From Ilyonectria destructans (lineage: Eukaryota > Ascomycota > Sordariomycetes > Hypocreales > Nectriaceae): a stretch of DNA of 64,000 bases. The stretch is taken from positions 124,001-188,000 of the forward strand of contig JAHEWK010000005.1 of the NCBI GenBank assembly GCA_020740775.1, given 5' to 3'. Of the stretch, positions 33,722 to 45,330 are shown piece after piece. Positions within the stretch are counted from its first letter, which is position 1; each line of letters begins with the position of its first letter. The notes under the pieces are model-generated. The model saw only the letters and a program-made list of their open reading frames with translations. It did not search any database and had not been told where the DNA came from. The position numbers and the translations under genes are program-made.

Positions 33722-34010
33722 GGAGAGTCGGTTGGGCTGGCGAAGTGGCGGCTGCTAGTTTAAGGGTGGGTGGTAATTGCCGGAGCGGAGGCAAATCGGC
33801 TAATGGCGGCTTGCGGGTTGACGCAGGGTAGTGTTCTGTCTGTATCCCTGGGATTATTAACAGCTTGTTATATCTCTTATTATCAATTTCATATCTTTGC
33901 CGCTTTAAAATTACACTCTTAATTCTCTCAGTATAAGCTTACTGACTTATCTGTTAAAATAGAGCTGTTTTTGTAACTAAATTCTCTTTATTTTTATTTC
34001 TAGAGTTTTT

Positions 34011-34040
34011 AAGAAAAAGCGTATTTATACGCTTTTTCTT
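34011..34040. repeat. 30-bp perfect palindrome
   Basis: Two 14-bp arms (AAGAAAAAGCGTAT and its reverse complement) flank TT. It lies in an AT-rich island with long A and T runs next to it. On transcription it would make a stable hairpin; it could equally be a product of mutation and repeat decay. Confidence 0.85.
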
Positions 34041-35311
34041 CCGCTCTTAATATAAAAGGCTTAAGAAATTAATTAAACCTTTTTTTTTAAAAAAAAGGCT
34101 ATAGCTACTTTTCTTAAAACTTTATTCATTATATAGCTAGTTTTAAAAAATCTAATATTTTCACTTTTAGCTGTACAGTATAAGTGGTGCACCCGCTTGT
34201 TTGGTGCACTCGCTTATCATATACGTTATAGGTACCATAAACTGGACTTCGGGAGTGGGAAGGATGTTTATTAGCACAATATTGCAGCGTATTGACTCCC
34301 CTGCGCAAGTTCTTCCATCTCTATATGAGAATGTGCCGGGTGTGTGTATTTTAACAGATAGCGGCCCTTCCGATGGCACTCCATTTTGACCGGGTTTAAA
34401 TTGTTCATGCAGGACTCACCGCACACACACGTCGAATGACCAATAGTAACTCGTTCTTCGGCGCAGCAGTGCAGTTGAGCCAAACCCAGTCTTGCGACCA
34501 GAAGACGGAGCCTGGTGATGCGAGAAGGAACACTGCAGTTGATTAAGCAGTCGTAGTGCTCCAGGACAAAATGTTCTTGTACCCATCTCTACCTTTAGTT
34601 CCATTCTTATCTGGCCTCTCTCTTCAATCGAGACGAAACTGAGATCCGACAGAAGGCTACTGCTGCCTTGGTTTCGCTGCCAGTACCCAGCATCTCGGAT
34701 CTGGGTCCGTCTCCATGGGGTTAGGACCCCGAGGTATTTGGCTGATTGCGGGGTAATGCATCATGAGTGCGTCCTCGGCTGATTTTGATTCTGTTGGATT
34801 GTGACCCTGTATTACGAAACCTCTGATAGATCGATATCCTGGCCTGAGTTAGAAGAGGCGTGGGATGACATAAAACCCCTCTTGAGTAAAGCAGAAAAGA
34901 GGGCATTCTAGACCAATACAGTCATCATCTTTGATCTCCACACCCGATTGAATACTTATCTCTTGATCGAATGTGCCGTATACTACCTAAGAGATTCCAG
35001 GTGATGTGCTCGGTGTGCTCGGGAACCGATAGAACTCTGCAACTGTACCATGTAGTATCTAAGCAGACCAAACTGAAGCTTGCACAGTTATCGGGGCTGT
35101 GTTTCCCGGCCAAGCCTTTCCTGCCGGTGCCGACCTTTCGATCACCCCCCAACAGGGCCTATTTCTTTCATCGCATCTCACCATCAAGAATCAAGACCAT
35201 CGCAGTCATCAATTCATAACTCAGAGAATACCCTTCCCCTGCGGGCACATACGTACGACGATATAACTCACATCGACACGTACCCTTGGATCATTGGTGG
35301 CTTCCGTCAAC

Positions 35312-38233
35312 ATGGCACCTGCCACTCCCCAATCCAATCAAACGCGATTGAAAAGTCGACACTTCTCTACAGCGCGATTGCGCGCCCCCAAGGCATGTCT
35401 TCCATGCAGGACTAGAAAGGTGCGGTGTGATGTGACTATAAGGGGCTCACCGTGTACGAACTGCTTCCTGGACGGCAAGAATTGTGCCACTCTAGACCGG
35501 GCGTCAAGGCGGTAAGTCCTCTCGATACAGAGATTGAGTTGGTGAAGGTACAGAGCTGAGGCATTCTAGCGGTCGGATTTCTGCGAATTATGAGACGGAG
35601 TACGTACCCTGTTCTCCTTGTCCGAATACGGCCACGGACGACAATGACGACACTGAAGGACAAGGTGACTCCCAGGTTCCAAACCAATCTCCGCAACCTT
35701 TATCGGTTGATGTCGTAATTGGGATGGAACCCGAAGCCCAGCACACACCCGACTGCGAGGCTTCCCCACAATCTCTCGAGGAGCAGCCTCATCCTGCGAG
35801 GGGAGTCGTCTCTAGCGGTCCAGAAATCGACGCGCTCGAATGTCTCGAGCGCGATGATGAATTCGGGAGTACGTGGGCAAATATGTACCTGTCAAGTTCC
35901 AGAAGAGGTACTTATTGTGGTCCAGACCTACACTATGTGACCACCCCTTGTGCAAATGACACGGACTCATGGCGCCACCATATAATGGACTCTCAACCAA
36001 TTTCAACTCTAGGACAAATGCCATACTCATCCTGCAAGTTCCTGGACCTCAACAATTTGTCCCGGTTACCGTCACAAGATCGACTCTTTATCGAAGCCAA
36101 GGGTTGTCTGCACATTCCAGTGAAACCTCTCATGGACGAGTTTGTACGTCAGTATTTTCTCAACATACATCCATTCTTGCCAATTCTCGACGAGGGAAGT
36201 TTCTGGAAAACATATCAACAAGAAGGGGTTGCTGGCTCTTGCACAACAATTTCTTTGCTGGTATTCCAAGCGATGCTTTTCGCATCCTGTGGGGTAAGTT
36301 AACAGTGCTGTCTCATACCTGCATTGCAGTGTAGTCTAATATATGGCCAGTCCATTGCGCCGACGGTGATCAGAGCTCTAGGCTTCAAAAGTATCCGATC
36401 GGCAAGAGCCTCATTCTACCATAAAGCAAAGGTATTGACTTCAGATTCATGTTTACGGGCACCTCTAATATCTACAAGCTACTATATGACTTCAACACAG
36501 AGGCATCATCCATTTCCATCGCGCAGGCTGCTGTTCTTATGACCTTCTGGGCATCGCCAGAGACCCAACCCACGGATCTAAATACCATGTGGCTAAAGAT
36601 TGCGTTGCACCACGCCAAATGTGTTGGTGCCCATAGAGCGTGGGAGTCATCATCGGGCTCCAATGCCGCCATTTCGCATTCGCAACAGTACCAGCGCATG
36701 TTGAAGAGGCTCTGGTGGAGCTGCATGATTCGCGACCGGTTTCTATCCATCGGCTTGAGGCGCAGCCTTCAGATCCGCAGGCCGTATCCAGTTTTGTATG
36801 TGTCCGACTTTCAGAGCGAAATTGGTCGCTCCGAAGTGCACAGGCCCGAGACAAAGCGCCATCTGATCTCTATCTTGTTACGGCTTATGGATCTTTGCAA
36901 TACTCTAACGGAACTTCTCCTCCTCGTATCATCTTTAGAGGACAGTTTCGGGGTTGATAGGCTAGATGTATACAAACTGACAAAGTGTAGGTCTGCACTG
37001 CAAAGCTGGCACGCAAAGACGAATAGTGAGATACCTTTTGCAAATTCAGGCAGCGGGCTACGTCAACATTCCATTATCATCTATACCAATACGATGTATA
37101 TTTTCTACTAGTAAGCACTGAAGCTTTCTCAGTCCAGCATGGTAAGCAGAATCACTAATAACTTTCTCATGCAGTGCGTCTCGAATTGTCCTCATTCACC
37201 AAGAGATACTACTCAGCTGCTCCGAGTTTGGAATACATCAACCCATTTCTCCAGAAAACTACAGTCGAAGTCAGGAAGCCCAAGAGGCCAACCTGGGAAT
37301 GACGAGGTGTCTAAGAGAGCTCATGGAGCTTGACCTTATTCGCTACTTACCACTTAGCATGTGAGAAACTAGTGCCGGCCATTTTCGTAGCCACAGCTAA
37401 TTGCAAGCAGTCTTGCGTTCACGGCTCTGCCTCTCTTCCTCCATGTCCTCGATATCCGGTTCGTGTCATCGGGCGAGCATACTGCCAAATCAGCAACAAA
37501 TCATCATCACCTCCAAATTCTCATCGAGGCTATGAAAGTGTATCAACCTCGTTATGATGGGGTTGAGTGGGTTAGCTACGCAGTCCGTGTTGCTGTCGAC
37601 CTTGCGCAACCGACCTTGAGTTCGAATGCACTAATCAAAGGCTGGCGTGATCTCTTAGTCCAACAACCAAGCCTGTATCTTCGCCTAACCCTGAGCATAG
37701 ATCTGAGCCTCAGCCAGCTCAAAATTCCGGATGAACAGGACTTCCCTCTCATGTTGAGAGGTGTTTTAAGTCCTGACACACGGCTTCTTCGGGGTCCCTT
37801 TCTGGACATTGATGAAATGATACAGCACCCACAAGAGATAGAGCCTCAAATCACCTCTCATGAAGTGGGAACCTTGCCGAACGACCACACTACTTTAGAA
37901 CGCACCAGCGCCGTGCAGCACATCGATCTGCTCCCACTTTGCACTCAATCTGTAATCGTTGCAAATGAGCCATTGAGTCACGAATTAGACCTTTCGAGAA
38001 ACGAGGAACCAGCAACATTAGCGTTTGGCGATGTCCTCTTCACGTCACCGCACCAAACAACACTCGACACCAGCACCAACTCGGTGAACAGGAGCGATGA
38101 TGTAACCCTATCAAATGAGTTTATGGAGTCCATGACTGCATCATGTACCTGTAACGAAGCGATAGACTTTCCCAGTGAGATTGATATGTTTATCAATTTT
38201 GATGGTATGGACTATAGGTCACGTATCACATAA
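35312..38233 (+). CDS. Zn2Cys6 transcription factor 1
   Basis: Six exons (35312-35511, 35570-36293, 36351-36431, 36479-37110, 37175-37360, 37411-38233) encode 881 residues. Residues ~30-60 hold the zinc cluster, C-x2-C-x6-C-x8-C-x2-C-x6-C, with a basic loop (CRTRKVRCD). The middle has the fungal-specific transcription factor domain (FVRQYFLNIHPFLPILDE, LLYDFNTE, LKRLWWSCMIRDR). A Ser/Thr/Asn and acidic tail follows. It acts in the nucleus on CGG-type sites, usually as a dimer. Exons of 81 and 632 nt match exactly two exons of factor 2 at 45331, so the two are paralogs. It is a good candidate regulator of the cluster. The 50-nt intron at 37361-37410 was chosen because it gives FTALPLFLHVLDI. 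Confidence 0.88.
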
Positions 38234-38947
38234 GCTGATTATGCTTGGAATTTGCGGGTTTGGACGGGTAATCTTCCGTCCACGGATGGACAACTGGTAA
38301 ACAAACGAACAATTTATTTCGTCCGGGGAGGTTCCCTACTGGGACATCGGACTTGCTGGGCTGGAGTCTAATATCTACATGCTCCCTGTAGGCAACAGTG
38401 CCCCGTAAATAGCAGGCAAATCCCCATCCAGTATGGCATCGGCTCATAGGTGCTCCTTACGAAGTCTATTCCCCGTCACCGGGATGTTTAAGCGCTGTAG
38501 TAAATTCGCTCGATCAACCAGTCCTTTATGAGGGGACTGGGTAGAGACCCTTAGCGAGACTGCACGGGGCGGCCTCAAATGGTCTCGGACCGTCGGAAGG
38601 GTGGTACAATACCCTCCGGCCGGCTGAGGCCAAGTGATTCAGAATAAGAAATGAAGGTAATTAAATACGAATGGAGAAGTGGGCGTGAGAGTGCGGCCTG
38701 GGTCAGTCGTTTCCTTGCAGTTGTTGGGAGGCAGCGTCGCGCGAATATCACAATTTCGGAATAAGTCCACAGCAATCGGGCATAAAAGGTTGTCAGGGAC
38801 AACTCGCCCCCACAGATCAGGATCTTCAATTCATACTAGTAGCGTGTCTGTCCTATTCACTCCCTATTGTATATTCAGGCCCTGACAGGTGGGAGATAAC
38901 TATTCCCTAGTGAATGAAATCTTGGTCGAATTATACATGGTTGTGTA
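38234..38947. other. Intergenic, no gene recognised
   Basis: 714 bp between the convergent regulator and crotonase genes; presumably holds both 3' untranslated regions. Nothing else recognised. Confidence 0.5.
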
Positions 38948-39751
38948 TTAAAGCTTTCCCAACCTTTCGGTAGCTTTGGGCCTCTTCTCCTTAATCCTCT
39001 TAATACCCTCTGCTGCCAACTTTGCAAAGAGTGGGCGTGCTAGCAGATCGTTGGTGAACCTCGTTTCGTAGTATGTGGCGCTCACGTGGTCCATGTTGGG
39101 AACCCGCAAAGCCACTTCTTTCAAGTTAACGGCCAGCTCCGAGCCACGTTCAGCAATATGTCTAGCCAATGTCATGGATCTTTCGAATAGCTGCCCCTCA
39201 GGCGTGAGCTCGTCTACCAGCCCTACTCTGTAGGCTTCCTCGGCGCCCATTGGATCTCCAGTGAATAGAAGACGCTTTGCACGCTGGAAGTTCATCTTGC
39301 GGAACATCGGATGAGTCATTGGGTTGAGCCCATATTTGACCTGGCTGGCAGCAAAGGCCGCGTTGCGGGAGGCGATGGTTATGTCGGTCATGTTGGCGAT
39401 GTCCATCCCGTAGCCAGGGCATAAACCGGCAACAGCAGCAATGGTTGGCTTAGGATAGTCGTACACGGTGATCATCAACTTGAGGGCAATGTCTGAGAAA
39501 GCCTGACGCTCCTCGCCTCCGGTACTCTCGAGGATGTCGATGGCCCAGCCGGAGCTGAAGAACTTTTCGTTACCATAAAGCAAAATACAGGCCACATTCT
39601 TGTCCTCCTTATACTCGTCGAGTACTTTCAACATGTCGTGATGGACCTGCCAGCCTAGTGTGTTGCGCTTCTGGGGGTAGTTTATTTGTACAACAGCAAC
39701 TCCCTGGTCGATCCAGGTGTTGACTGTCTCGAGTTTCCTCATGTTATCCAT
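38948..39751 (-). CDS. Crotonase-superfamily protein 1 (enoyl-CoA hydratase/isomerase)
   Basis: A single exon of 267 residues, normal for the superfamily. The acyl-CoA pocket and oxyanion-hole regions are visible: NEKFFSSGWAIDIL for the first and KPTIAAVAGLCPGYGMDIA for the second, then RAKRLLFTGDP and EAYRVGLVDEL. In a by-eye alignment to rat mitochondrial hydratase, the first catalytic Glu falls on Asp (GYGMD) and the second on Gln (ASQVK), so plain hydration is doubtful; isomerase or another crotonase reaction is possible. The end GKL is a weak PTS1-like tail. It is convergent with factor 1 and paralogous to the gene at 48096. AtuE of the bacterial pathway is a crotonase, which is a family-level parallel only. 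Confidence 0.88.
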   Translation of the reverse strand: MDNMRKLETVNTWIDQGVAVVQINYPQKRNTLGWQVHHDMLKVLDEYKEDKNVACILLYGNEKFFSSGWAIDILESTGGEERQAFSDIALKLMITVYDYPKPTIAAVAGLCPGYGMDIANMTDITIASRNAAFAASQVKYGLNPMTHPMFRKMNFQRAKRLLFTGDPMGAEEAYRVGLVDELTPEGQLFERSMTLARHIAERGSELAVNLKEVALRVPNMDHVSATYYETRFTNDLLARPLFAKLAAEGIKRIKEKRPKATERLGKL

Positions 39752-40936
39752 TTGAAAAGTAATGAAGAGCGAAAAATTGGAGAGATGAAAAGAGTTCCTG
39801 AATTAAGGATGGTGGAATATGAGCATTCTAGACAGCCTCACTTCGTATTTAAGTAAACTCGTACAAGAGTTAAGCACCCACGGTTGATGCTCTACTACAA
39901 CAATCAGCCAATCATAGTCTAGATGTCGGTTTAAATCTTGCCTAGTGAGCATTAAATTGAATTTTCAACACAGATTTAACCAAGGGCCTCGGTCCTGACC
40001 ATGGTCGGCCCTGGGAGGGGTACGGCCATTTACCCCTCGGTCGCATACCGAGTCGACCAATCATTGGAAGAGTGTCGGCGAAACCCCTGCGATGCCGCGG
40101 TCGGCTTCTTTATCATGGCGTGTCGACATGATAATTGAGACTCCAATGGACATTATGTGGTTTGCTCCTGTGCTCTGGCCCATCGCATGACTCGGGGGGA
40201 AGCTGAATTAGTTCTGCTTGATCTGGGCCTAATTTGCCACGGTGAAATCAAGCAATAGGCTAATCACGTGAAGCACCTTGTCAGTGATCCTCCTTGGGGA
40301 GGACGGTGAAGCCGTTTCATTTGAATATGGTGCTTGATCTAACATTCGAAGTGGTTGGAGGTTATGCATGTCCTAACTGATACATTATATGAAAGAATTA
40401 CCCACCGACCTTCCCATAAATACTAAGAGACTTCTCACGGACGCTTCGCGAAACACTTAACAGGAGCACGCGACGACCCGAGAAGACTTCTCTTGTGACA
40501 TGCGGATGTAATGATGGATGAAAGCCTTCTGCATTCTTTGACACGGCAAGAAAACAGAAAAACCTCATGAAACCGCGCTATCTCGACTGTTGTTGGTCCT
40601 CACGTCCTACTCCAGGCATGTGGCTGATGGGTGGAGTTGACATGTTACCTCATTTCCTGTGCGTTCTACTCATTGAATCTTATCGGCAGTTGGCTGAGCT
40701 TCAGCTCTGACTGGGTGGCTCAAGGAGCTCATAAAACTGCAGAAAGAGACGCGATGGGGGAAAAGCTGTGCTGTTCGAAATGTCAAACGCATAAAGCATT
40801 TGGGCTAGAGCACACTAAATGCACTGATTTCATCAAAGATATTTAATTCGACATGAGAGCCGGTTGACCAAGCAAAAAATATTCAGGGACAGTTAAACAT
40901 GACATGAAGATGGGGAGCCTTAACTCTAAGCGGCTC
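39752..40936. other. Intergenic: probable promoter of crotonase 1
   Basis: 1.2 kb upstream of crotonase 1 and downstream of ligase 3. It contains CTCGGT-N5-ACCGAG at ~40037-40053, an inverted repeat of the same half-sites as the cluster motif but with a wider spacer, and a further CTCGGT near 39988. No gene recognised; a 71-codon frame at 40631 is not convincing. Confidence 0.4.
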
Positions 40937-42820
40937 TTACAACTTATATCGAGCCGTAGCTTTCAGGTCTCCTTCACCTCGAATCAAGCGACGCAGAGTT
41001 TTCCCAGACGGGCTCTTTGGTATCGATTCCACAAAGACGATCCCGCCTCGAAGCCATTTGAATTTTGCCTTGTGGCCCTGGACGAGACGATGCAAGTCTT
41101 TGGAAAGATCATCGTCTGAAATGATTGTTGAATGCGATGATCGCTGGATGTATGCTCTAGGGACTTCTCCTGCCTCTTCATCCTTGATACCGATAATTGC
41201 ACACTCTGCTACGTCCGGGTGAGTGATAAGAAGTTGCTCAAGCTCAGATGGTACAACCTGATGCCCCTGCTAGCGAATTAGCGCCTGAGGAGCAAAAATC
41301 ATGACAACAGCCCTGAACTCACCTTAACCTTGATTAACTCTTTAATCCTGTCGACAATGAAAATATGTTCGTTGCCGCTGGGCGACTTCTGAAAGCAGCC
41401 AATGTCGCCGGTCTTGAGCCATCTCCCAGTTTCGTCTTGTTGAAAAGTCTCTTTGTTGGCAGTTTCGTCTTCAAAGTATCCTACGATGATACTTGGACTT
41501 TTGATCCAAATCTCGCCAAGTTGACCACGTGCATGAATCTCGTGGCCTGTTTCATTGACAAGTTTGACCTGAACACCAGTGATGATAGAACCTGAACTGC
41601 CGGCCAATGGATCATGGGCGCTGGTGTGACAAGCGCATGCTGCCACCTCAGTAAGACCGTATGCCTGTCGTAGAACCCACTTAGGATAATGGGTATGGAT
41701 ACGGCGAACAGTGTCCTCGCTTAGTGGCGCACCGCCACTGACAACAGTCTTGACGCTGGATAGGTCGTAGCGCTGGAGAAGATTCGGATCCTTGCTCATT
41801 GCCACAATGATGGGCGGGACGACATTGAATGCTGAGATCCGATACCTGGAAACACTCTCAAGCATCTCCTTCATAGAAAACTTCGGTAATACGACGACTG
41901 AGTCGCCTCTGTATGTGCTTAGATGGCTGATGACGACAACCCCGTAGATGTGGGAGTGTGGCAGCACACCTAGCACAACCTCTCGTTTGTCAGGCCCCCC
42001 ACGACCCTTTTGCTCAAACAATGTTAGTTGCATGATGTTGGCAATGAGATTGTGATGTGATATCATGGCAATTTTCTTATTCAGATTAGCTGGGCCATGG
42101 ACGAGTGAATTGGGAGTGCATACCGGATGACCGGAGGTCCCGCTGGAGTGACTGAGGAACGCAATCTGGCGTTTCGATTGTCCCGGCGTCCATTTTATTA
42201 ACTCAATGTTGGGAGCCGAAGCTCCCTTAGCCAAAAGATCAGAGATGGTTGTAAAACCTGGACACTTTGTAGATTCTTGACCATCGTACATATCACAGAG
42301 GTATACCCTCCGTTCTGGGATGCCGCAGCGTTTGGCTGCTTGGAGTGCAACTGCCAACAGAGGCCTCACAGTAAACAATACCTTGGCTTTTGCTCTTTCA
42401 AGTTGTTCGGCAAGCTCCCTCTCGGTGAAGGCAGCGTTAACCGGTGCACACACTCCATTGAGTCTGTGGACAGCCCATGAGACGGTCGGAAGATCCACCT
42501 GCTTCTGTTTAGTAATCTGCAACAAAGAAAGCGTCCTTTGATTCTACCGTGTTCAAGGCAAATATCCCGACCACCTTGTCTAGTTCTGAGCCAGTGTTCA
42601 CTTCCCAACCCAACTCGGAGGCGAGCCCATTCGCCAGTGTCTCTACCCTGGTCTTTTGTTCACGAGCCGTGACCACAGTTCCTGAGATAGCGCACACGTA
42701 GGGAGGGAGCGAAGTATCGAATGACGCCCGCCCATATCGTTCGTCAAACATAAAGTCAACAAGCGACACGTTCGGGATATCGCCTAGTTGTGGCGCCCAT
42801 GAGGGCGCTGTAAAGACCAT
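40937..42820 (-). CDS. Acyl-CoA ligase 3 (ANL superfamily)
   Basis: Four exons (42820-42548, 42498-42124, 42075-41323, 41266-40937) give 576 residues. Splice choice is guided by motifs: NTVDLPTVSWAVHRL across intron 1 (49 nt, branch-like tactaaac), SGTSGHPKIAMISH across intron 2 (48 nt, no stop, so easily read through), and DRIKELIKVKGHQVVPSELE across intron 3. Others are PHSHIYG, YGLTEVAA, WLKTGDIG and KSPSGKTLRR with the catalytic Lys. It makes acyl-CoA from acid, ATP and CoA. The end YKL resembles, but does not match, PTS1. It is divergent from acyl-CoA dehydrogenase 2 and would feed it directly. No copy of the 12-bp cluster motif lies in its promoter. Confidence 0.9.
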
Positions 42821-43445
42821 CTTTGCGACGCGTCACCTGCCCGTTTACCAGAGAAAAATATTTACATATTAGTTCGGACGTGACAGAACTACAGTAACTT
42901 GGCTATTAATAGACACCTCAAATCTCTATGCAGTCGTATTCGGCTGACTTGGCTGGGAGCCGATGAATTCAAGCTCATTGGCTGGCCCGGACAGCCGCGT
43001 CGCAGTTCATAATACGATGTAATTATCCGACGATCGATACATTTTTAACACCTCGGCCCAGTCATTCTCGGGCTGTCAGAGGTGGAGACCGACGAATTAG
43101 ACCCAATTGGTTGGTACGGACGGTGGAAACACACGGCCACGATGTACCAGTACCATCTACGCTCCGAATCAATGGTGTCAACACCTCATCATCCCGAGGC
43201 TTCTATTGGGCTTGGAGAGCCTCGGCCTAGCTGCTCTTCGTCTGATGTGGTCGCCGATGAATCATAATTAATTGGTTACTCAGAACGGTGTAGAGCTGAG
43301 CGACGATAGTGCAACGCTACATCCAGCATCCGTACGTCGGAGATATTGGCCTACATTTACCAACATTGTTTCTCCCAACTTCGCGTGAATCATTATCGAA
43401 ACCGAGCAAGTTAACACGCCCAGTTACGGCCCCACTTCTATCACG
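42821..43445. promoter_or_regulatory. Shared divergent promoter, ligase 3 / acyl-CoA dehydrogenase 2
   Basis: 625 bp. Three degenerate copies of a ~38-bp unit lie at about 42957, 43085 and 43250, sharing CCGAYGAATY, then ATTGG (reverse CCAAT) and CGGACRG-like ends. They may be binding sites for the nearby regulators. The 12-bp motif of the first half is absent. Confidence 0.4.
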
Positions 43446-44910
43446 ATGAATTCATCCCCATTCTCTGAGGCGCCTTGGCTTACTGGTGTGCCGTCACCGT
43501 ACTACAATGAATCCCACTATAAATGGCAACAGACCTGCAGGTCCTTCATTAGCAAAGTGTTCGAAGACGGACTGAAGTGGCAGAAGGATGGCAACTCCCC
43601 CTCAGACCTGTTTTCAATCTTTGCCGAAGCTGGATTCCTTGTGCCATGCCTTCCAGCCCCCCTCCCCATCCAACAACTAGAACTAAGCGGTATAAAGACC
43701 CTTCCAGGTGGTTTAAAAGTGCAAGACTTCGATTACTTTCACTATCTCATTTACACGGCAGAGGTCAGTATATTCACCTGTCCACACCAGGAGTGATGTA
43801 GCTTATTCAACACAGCTGTACCACTGCGGCCTATGGGGTCCCGCTTCAATCATCATCCCAGGAATGGCATTCGGAGTTCCGCCTATTTATAATTTTGGCA
43901 GCGAAGATCTCCAGAAACGCCTTCTTCCGGACTTGTTGTCTGGACGCAAAAGGGGATGCATCGCAATCACGGAGCCGAGTGGAGGCTCCGATGTTGCCAA
44001 CCTCGAGACCACCGCCGTCAAAACTGAAGATGGCAAAAGCTACATCGTAAACGGCTCGAAGAAATGGTTGGTTCTAGCAGCCCATCTCCCTTTCTCTGTA
44101 TACTTACATCGGTAGGATCTCAAATGGAATATGGGCAGACTACGCCACCACTGGGGTTAGAACTGGAGGCCCGGGCCCGGGGGGTTTGTCACTACTCGTC
44201 ATTCCTCTGAAAAACACCCCTGGGGTTTCCTGTCGCAAGATGGAGATATCAGGTGGTAGCATTGGGGGTACAACATACATCACATTCGAAGATGTCATCG
44301 TCGACGCGAATAATTTAGTAGGAAATGAGTCTGAGGGGTTCAGATACATCGTAACGAACTTCAACCATGAGCGTCTGAGCATGGCAATTAGTGCAACTAT
44401 GCAGTCCAGAAAGGTTCTGAGCACTGCCTTTGAGTACGCACTGAAGAGAGAGGCGTTCGGCAAGCGCTTGATCGATCAGCCTGTCGTGCGACACCGACTC
44501 GCAACAGCCGGAGCAGACCTAGAGGCGGAATGGTCCTGGATTGAGAACTTGACCTTCTCGATGAAGACACTGACAAAGACAGAGGCTGACAGACTCTTGG
44601 GAGGCCAAACAGCGCTGGCCAAGGTACGCGCGGGCAAGTTGCTTGCTCAATGTGTTGAACAAGCTCAGTTACTGCTCGGAGGGAACAGCGTGACCTTGAC
44701 CGGACAGGGCCAGCTGGTTGAGAGTAAGTTATTTCATCCTCCCACCTTGCTAATGTTCCAGATATTGACGATGTAGTGATCGCTCGCGAAGTGTACTTGA
44801 CGCGCATCCCGGGAGGATCGGAGGACATTCTGTTGGATCTAGCGATTAGACAGATGCTAAAGCTGTATGAACAGCGAATGGCGGCATCAAAAGGAACAGC
44901 TAGGCTATGA
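43446..44910 (+). CDS. Acyl-CoA dehydrogenase 2 with PTS1
   Basis: Four exons (43446-43763, 43816-44066, 44116-44723, 44777-44910) encode 436 residues. Motifs: AITEPSGGSDVAN, NGSKKWISNGIWADYAT across the second join (49-nt intron with a GTTGGT donor), FNHERL and REAFGKRLIDQPVVRHRL. It shares the N-terminal PWLTGVPSPYYNESH with dehydrogenase 1 and its first and last intron positions, but the middle introns differ. The C-terminus ARL fits PTS1, so it is probably peroxisomal. A peroxisomal acyl-CoA dehydrogenase, as opposed to an H2O2-forming oxidase, is unusual in textbook yeast but known in filamentous fungi. It would desaturate the CoA ester made by ligase 3. Confidence 0.9.
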
Positions 44911-45330
44911 ATCGCGTTTAGGCTGTATCGGAGCGAACTTGAAAGGTGCCGTGACCAAGATCTGAGGAGAACACTTTAAATAGCCTAGCTTTCCATACGA
45001 CGAGATTGACCTTTCGCTGCACCTTACCAAAAGAAGACTGCGGGTTAGATCAAGCTAGAACGCGGGGAAGCTCAGCTACTAGGGATGTCAAATGCGGGGA
45101 TGCGCCTTGTACCGGTACGAGGCACTTCCGGTCTTCTATGCCTCTTAGCATTTACGTCGGACCAAAGATACAACGTATACAAGGTTAGCTTTGAAATCTT
45201 GGACACACGTTGCAACCGACGCTGTTCTTCCGCGCTTGCCGAGGTGGGGAATGTATTGTTCGATGGCTTTTCCCCGCGTCAGAACATCAACACTGACTGT
45301 TTCCTTTTCACGTTGTGATTTTCCTTAGAA
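44911..45330. promoter_or_regulatory. Upstream region of transcription factor 2
   Basis: 420 bp between same-strand genes; no recognisable gene and no copy of the 12-bp motif. Confidence 0.35.

Larger units (their letters stand above)
33526..35311. other. Intergenic: motif, AT-rich island and palindrome
   Basis: 1.8 kb between the divergent P450 and regulator genes. It has a motif copy at 33710-33721, a 14-bp copy of the inner MITE arm (GGAGGCAAATCGGC) at 33787-33800, a strongly AT-rich stretch ~33840-34180 with a 30-bp perfect palindrome at 34011, and no recognisable gene. This gap separates the two halves of the cluster. Confidence 0.5.

Noticed and set aside
40631..40846. 71-codon open frame upstream of crotonase 1
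   Set aside because: No family resemblance; lies in intergenic DNA with biased composition.
42517..42547. 31-nt intron in ligase 3 ending at TTGCAG
   Set aside because: Too short; the next acceptor gives a 49-nt intron and the expected NTVDLPTVSWAVHRL sequence.
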